DNA from: Bombardia bombarda
Lineage: Eukaryota; Ascomycota; Sordariomycetes; Sordariales; Lasiosphaeriaceae
Assembly: GCA_030512295.1 (NCBI GenBank)
Contig: JAULSR010000003.1
Coordinates: 1-64,000, forward strand
Direction of reading: 5' to 3'
DNA length: 64,000 nt
Shown here: positions 63,939-64,000 of the stretch, piece by piece
Numbering within the stretch: the first letter of the stretch is position 1
Layout of the letters: every line of letters begins with the position of its first letter
Translations under genes and position numbers: made by a program
The notes under the pieces: generated by a model
Databases searched by the model: none
The model's input: only the letters and a program-made list of their open reading frames with translations
Told to the model about the DNA's origin: nothing

Positions 63939-64000
63939 CTAAGATCGTGGATCAGATAGAGAGTCACTCACTTATGGCAACAGCCTCCGAGTTCATCTCA

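Noticed and set aside
1..64000. tRNA genes, rRNA genes, CRISPR arrays
   Set aside because: I looked for B-box-like GGTTCGAATCC on both strands and for evenly spaced repeats and found none. CRISPR is not expected in a fungal nucleus.

Overview
This window looks like a chromosome segment from a filamentous ascomycete (Pezizomycotina, most likely Sordariomycetes). The signs are short GT-AG introns of 50-97 bp, GC-rich genes with Kozak-like starts, a Zn2Cys6 factor, a Pth11-type fungal rhodopsin-fold receptor, and repeats degraded in the pattern of repeat-induced point mutation (RIP). I could not place the species.

Positions 1-21899 are one very AT-rich block made entirely of nested LTR retrotransposons. 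Reading LTR ends (TGTAAG...CTTACA) and re-joining flanks gives an onion: the outermost element N6 holds N5, which holds N4 (a different LTR family), which holds N3, then N2 (opposite strand), then N1. A separate full-length copy, N7, sits inside the right part of N6 with an intact 5-bp target duplication. All coding frames are destroyed, mostly by C-to-T and G-to-A changes, but reverse transcriptase, integrase and chromodomain remnants are legible, so the main family is a Ty3/Gypsy chromovirus. The last LTR, at the edge of gene-rich DNA, is almost unmutated.

Positions 21900-64000 are gene-rich. Left to right: a broken gene abutting the last LTR; a 7-TM rhodopsin-fold protein; about 2.2 kb without genes; a flavin monooxygenase; a DyP peroxidase; a secreted GH25 lysozyme; a Cdc1/Ted1-type phosphoesterase; a small secreted Cys/Gln/His-rich protein; TIM50; a nuclear-looking unknown protein; an FHA-domain kinase with a 1-nt frameshift; an F-box-like protein; nitronate monooxygenase; a small conserved protein with a 1-nt frameshift; a Tim17-like membrane protein; an aminoglycoside-phosphotransferase-type pseudogene; proline dehydrogenase; the KEOPS subunit Cgi121; a Zn2Cys6 transcription factor; the endosulfine Igo1; and the last exon of a gene entering from the right edge.

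These genes do not form an obvious pathway cluster. Several are core housekeeping functions (TIM50, Put1-type PRODH, Cgi121, Igo1, Ted1/Cdc1). The accessory-looking genes (receptor, FMO, DyP, GH25, secreted protein) lie nearer the repeat block. Gene models below were built by hand from frames and splice sites. Intron coordinates are inferred from GT-AG consensus and preserved frame, with no transcript data.
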